From NCBI RefSeq assembly GCF_001544555.2, contig NZ_FCOK02000029.1:1-64000 (forward strand): a DNA stretch of 64,000 nt. The letters run 5' to 3'. The position numbers and the translations under genes are program-made. Shown one piece after another: positions 62,553 through 64,000 of this stretch. Position 1 is the stretch's first letter. The number at the start of each line of letters is the position of its first letter. The DNA is from Caballeronia udeis (lineage in GTDB: Bacteria; Pseudomonadota; Gammaproteobacteria; Burkholderiales; Burkholderiaceae). Below the pieces are notes generated by a model. That model had not been told where the DNA came from and made no database searches. It saw nothing but the letters and a program-made list of their open reading frames with translations.

Positions 62553-63518
62553 TCAGGAACCGCGCTGCACCTTTTTCGATGACGCCCGGACTTCATTGAG
62601 GAAAAAGCGCAAGCCGCCCACCTGCTGAGCGATGTAACCGCCGCTCGCCATCGATTCCGGCGCGCGCCGGTCTCCGGTCGGGAGATACTCCGCCGAGAAG
62701 TCGGCCGTGCGAAACACGATGTCCCAGATCGGGAAAACAGCGCCGTAATTGCAGGAGTTACGGCCCGCCGCACGCAGCCCGTGATGCAGACGGTGGAAGC
62801 GCGGCGAGACCAGCAGCCTGTCGCCGAGCCAGCCAAAGGACACGCGGATATTCGCGTGGCTCAGGCTTTCGATGAAACGCATGAACAGGAACAGCAGCGG
62901 GAATTGCAGCGGCGGAATACCGATCGCCAGACCGACCACGCCAAACCAGATTGCCGCGACAAGATCATCCAGCAGGTGATTGCGGTCGTCGGACCAGAAG
63001 CTCATCTGCCGTTGCGCGTGGTGCAGCGCATGCAACGCGTACCAGCCGCGCCATGAGTGCGACAGGCGGTGGCGCCAGTAGTCCGCGCAATCGAGAATCA
63101 GTGCGTAGGCGAAGAACGTGATGACCGGATGCCCCAGCAGCGCCGGCACGACAGTCTCCAGCGTTGGCGGAATATAGCCTTGGGCGACCACAAAACCGTT
63201 CACCCACACCTGCACCTGATAGAACAGCAGGAAACTGACGACGGGCAATACACCAACGCGATTGAGCACCGTATAGAACGCGTCCGTCACTACGGCTTTT
63301 CGATCTTTCCAGTGTTCGATCGGGAACAGCGCCTCCAGCGGCCAGCATACGGCGTAGGTGACGATGACCGCGAACATGCCATACACGCACACGAGTACCC
63401 AGTCGAAAGACAGCTCTTCCCACTGCATCCAGCCGAAGTGATAAAGCAGTGGCAGAACGAGGTACTGATCGATCTCGCCGGCCAGAGCGTTGAACAACCT
63501 GTCGAGGAATATCAGCAT
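62553..63518 (-). CDS. Sterol desaturase/fatty acid hydroxylase-family membrane protein
   Basis: 321 residues, several TM helices. The histidine cluster for a di-iron site is complete: HRLSHSWRGWYALHALHHAQ (HxxxH and HxxHH) and HRLHHGLRA. Reaction class: O2-dependent hydroxylation or desaturation of a lipid; substrate unknown. It starts 8 bases after the stop of the beta-propeller gene and is probably co-transcribed with it. Confidence 0.92.
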   Translation of the reverse strand: MLIFLDRLFNALAGEIDQYLVLPLLYHFGWMQWEELSFDWVLVCVYGMFAVIVTYAVCWPLEALFPIEHWKDRKAVVTDAFYTVLNRVGVLPVVSFLLFYQVQVWVNGFVVAQGYIPPTLETVVPALLGHPVITFFAYALILDCADYWRHRLSHSWRGWYALHALHHAQRQMSFWSDDRNHLLDDLVAAIWFGVVGLAIGIPPLQFPLLFLFMRFIESLSHANIRVSFGWLGDRLLVSPRFHRLHHGLRAAGRNSCNYGAVFPIWDIVFRTADFSAEYLPTGDRRAPESMASGGYIAQQVGGLRFFLNEVRASSKKVQRGS

Positions 63519-63526
63519 GGTGTTCT

Positions 63527-64000
63527 TTACAAGGTTTCCGCGGTGATCGGGCCCTTATGGCTCAATTCGGAATTGAGGAAAATGCCATGCGGCGAGCGCC
63601 CCACGTTAATGGTCTCATAAACGCCGCTTTTCGGGTCCAGCACCGCGACCTGTTCACGAAAGCGCAACGTGACCCACAACTTGCCATCCGGCGCGATGCC
63701 GATGTCGTCCGGTCCGGCAGCGTGGAAAGGATACGTGCGTTGTATGGCGAACGTGGTGGGTTCCATGGCGACGAGAGACCCGCCAATACGATTGGACACG
63801 TAGAGCGTGCTGCCGTCCGGTGAGAGGAAAATATTGTGCGGACCTACTCCCGTCTTGACTCGCCGCAGTATGTCACCCGTCACCGGGTCGATCTCCGCCA
63901 CATGGTCGCTGCCCATGACGCAGACCAGCACCTTGCCGTTGTGCCAGAGCACGCCCGCCGGGGTCGAACCCAGCTTCGTCTTCCAGCGTATCGTCATGGT
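63527..64000 (-). CDS. YncE-like beta-propeller protein, 5' part beyond window
   Basis: At least 156 residues of a YVTN-type beta-propeller: repeats of the form GDILRRVKTGVGPHNIFLSP, DGSTLYVSNR, and GPDDIGIAPDGKLWVTLRF. The frame is open to the window end, and an in-frame ATG at 63997 is unlikely to be the real start because a propeller normally needs about 300 residues and a signal peptide. Probably periplasmic. Operon with the hydroxylase-family gene. Confidence 0.82.
   Translation of the reverse strand, partial: TMTIRWKTKLGSTPAGVLWHNGKVLVCVMGSDHVAEIDPVTGDILRRVKTGVGPHNIFLSPDGSTLYVSNRIGGSLVAMEPTTFAIQRTYPFHAAGPDDIGIAPDGKLWVTLRFREQVAVLDPKSGVYETINVGRSPHGIFLNSELSHKGPITAETL

Noticed and set aside
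1..64000. CRISPR arrays, tRNA or rRNA genes, prophage or toxin-antitoxin modules
   Set aside because: No regularly spaced repeats, no cloverleaf or rRNA-like stretch, and no phage structural or toxin genes were recognised while reading both strands.

Overview
The window looks like chromosomal or megaplasmid DNA of a Burkholderiales beta-proteobacterium, most likely Paraburkholderia or a close relative. The grounds are high G+C, gene families typical of that group (FisR/persulfide dioxygenase/sulfide:quinone oxidoreductase, CioAB, LutABC, cat genes, single-chain kinase-ATPase-histidine kinases) and the general protein texture. No ribosomal RNA, tRNA or CRISPR array was found. The species assignment is inference.

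0-10 kb is dominated by cyclic-di-GMP signalling. A periplasmic sugar-type binding protein without transporter genes is coupled to a membrane PAS-GAF-GGDEF-EAL protein, and a FIST sensor overlaps a GAF-GGDEF-EAL protein. Next come a truncated NTF2-like remnant and a REP-type transposase whose catalytic residues are lost (9.5-10.6 kb). At 11-17 kb a SAM/class III cyclase/AAA/TPR protein is divergent from a SulP transporter that ends in STAS and cyclic-nucleotide-binding domains. At 17-20 kb an IS110-family (IS1111-like) element has split a threonine/serine exporter gene. Its inverted ends and a 5-bp direct repeat are visible and the original exporter frame can be rejoined.

20-30 kb holds fumarase C, two divergent response regulators and an 1845-residue kinase-like/AAA/GAF/PAS/histidine kinase, followed by a decayed receiver domain. 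At 30-38 kb there is an oxidative block: pyruvate:quinone oxidoreductase PoxB, cyanide-insensitive oxidase CioAB and lactate oxidation LutABC. Together these could carry lactate to pyruvate to acetate, with electrons passing through quinone to oxygen. At 38-42 kb is a three-gene periplasmic molybdenum dehydrogenase of the IorAB type with a triheme cytochrome c.

42-46.5 kb is a sulfide detoxification module. A sigma-54 activator with the three FisR cysteines is divergent from persulfide dioxygenase and a DUF442-SQR fusion, with a sigma-54 promoter and repeated upstream sites between them. catB and catA follow (catechol ortho-cleavage, catC absent), headed by an ATAC-N7-GTAT palindrome. At 48.7-51.4 kb an ECF sigma factor is followed by two paralogous anti-sigma factors.

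51.8-61.4 kb is the most novel-looking unit. A GbcA/CntA-like Rieske oxygenase, a GcvA-type LysR regulator, a complete peptide-type ABC importer (with fused ATPases) and a CocE-family hydrolase are tied together by a 52-bp promoter-proximal block. The block is present in inverted copies in front of the oxygenase and in front of the transporter operon. It reads as an undescribed uptake-and-degradation pathway, perhaps for a quaternary-ammonium or ester/amide compound. The window closes with CtaG, a fatty acid hydroxylase-family protein and a partial beta-propeller gene.
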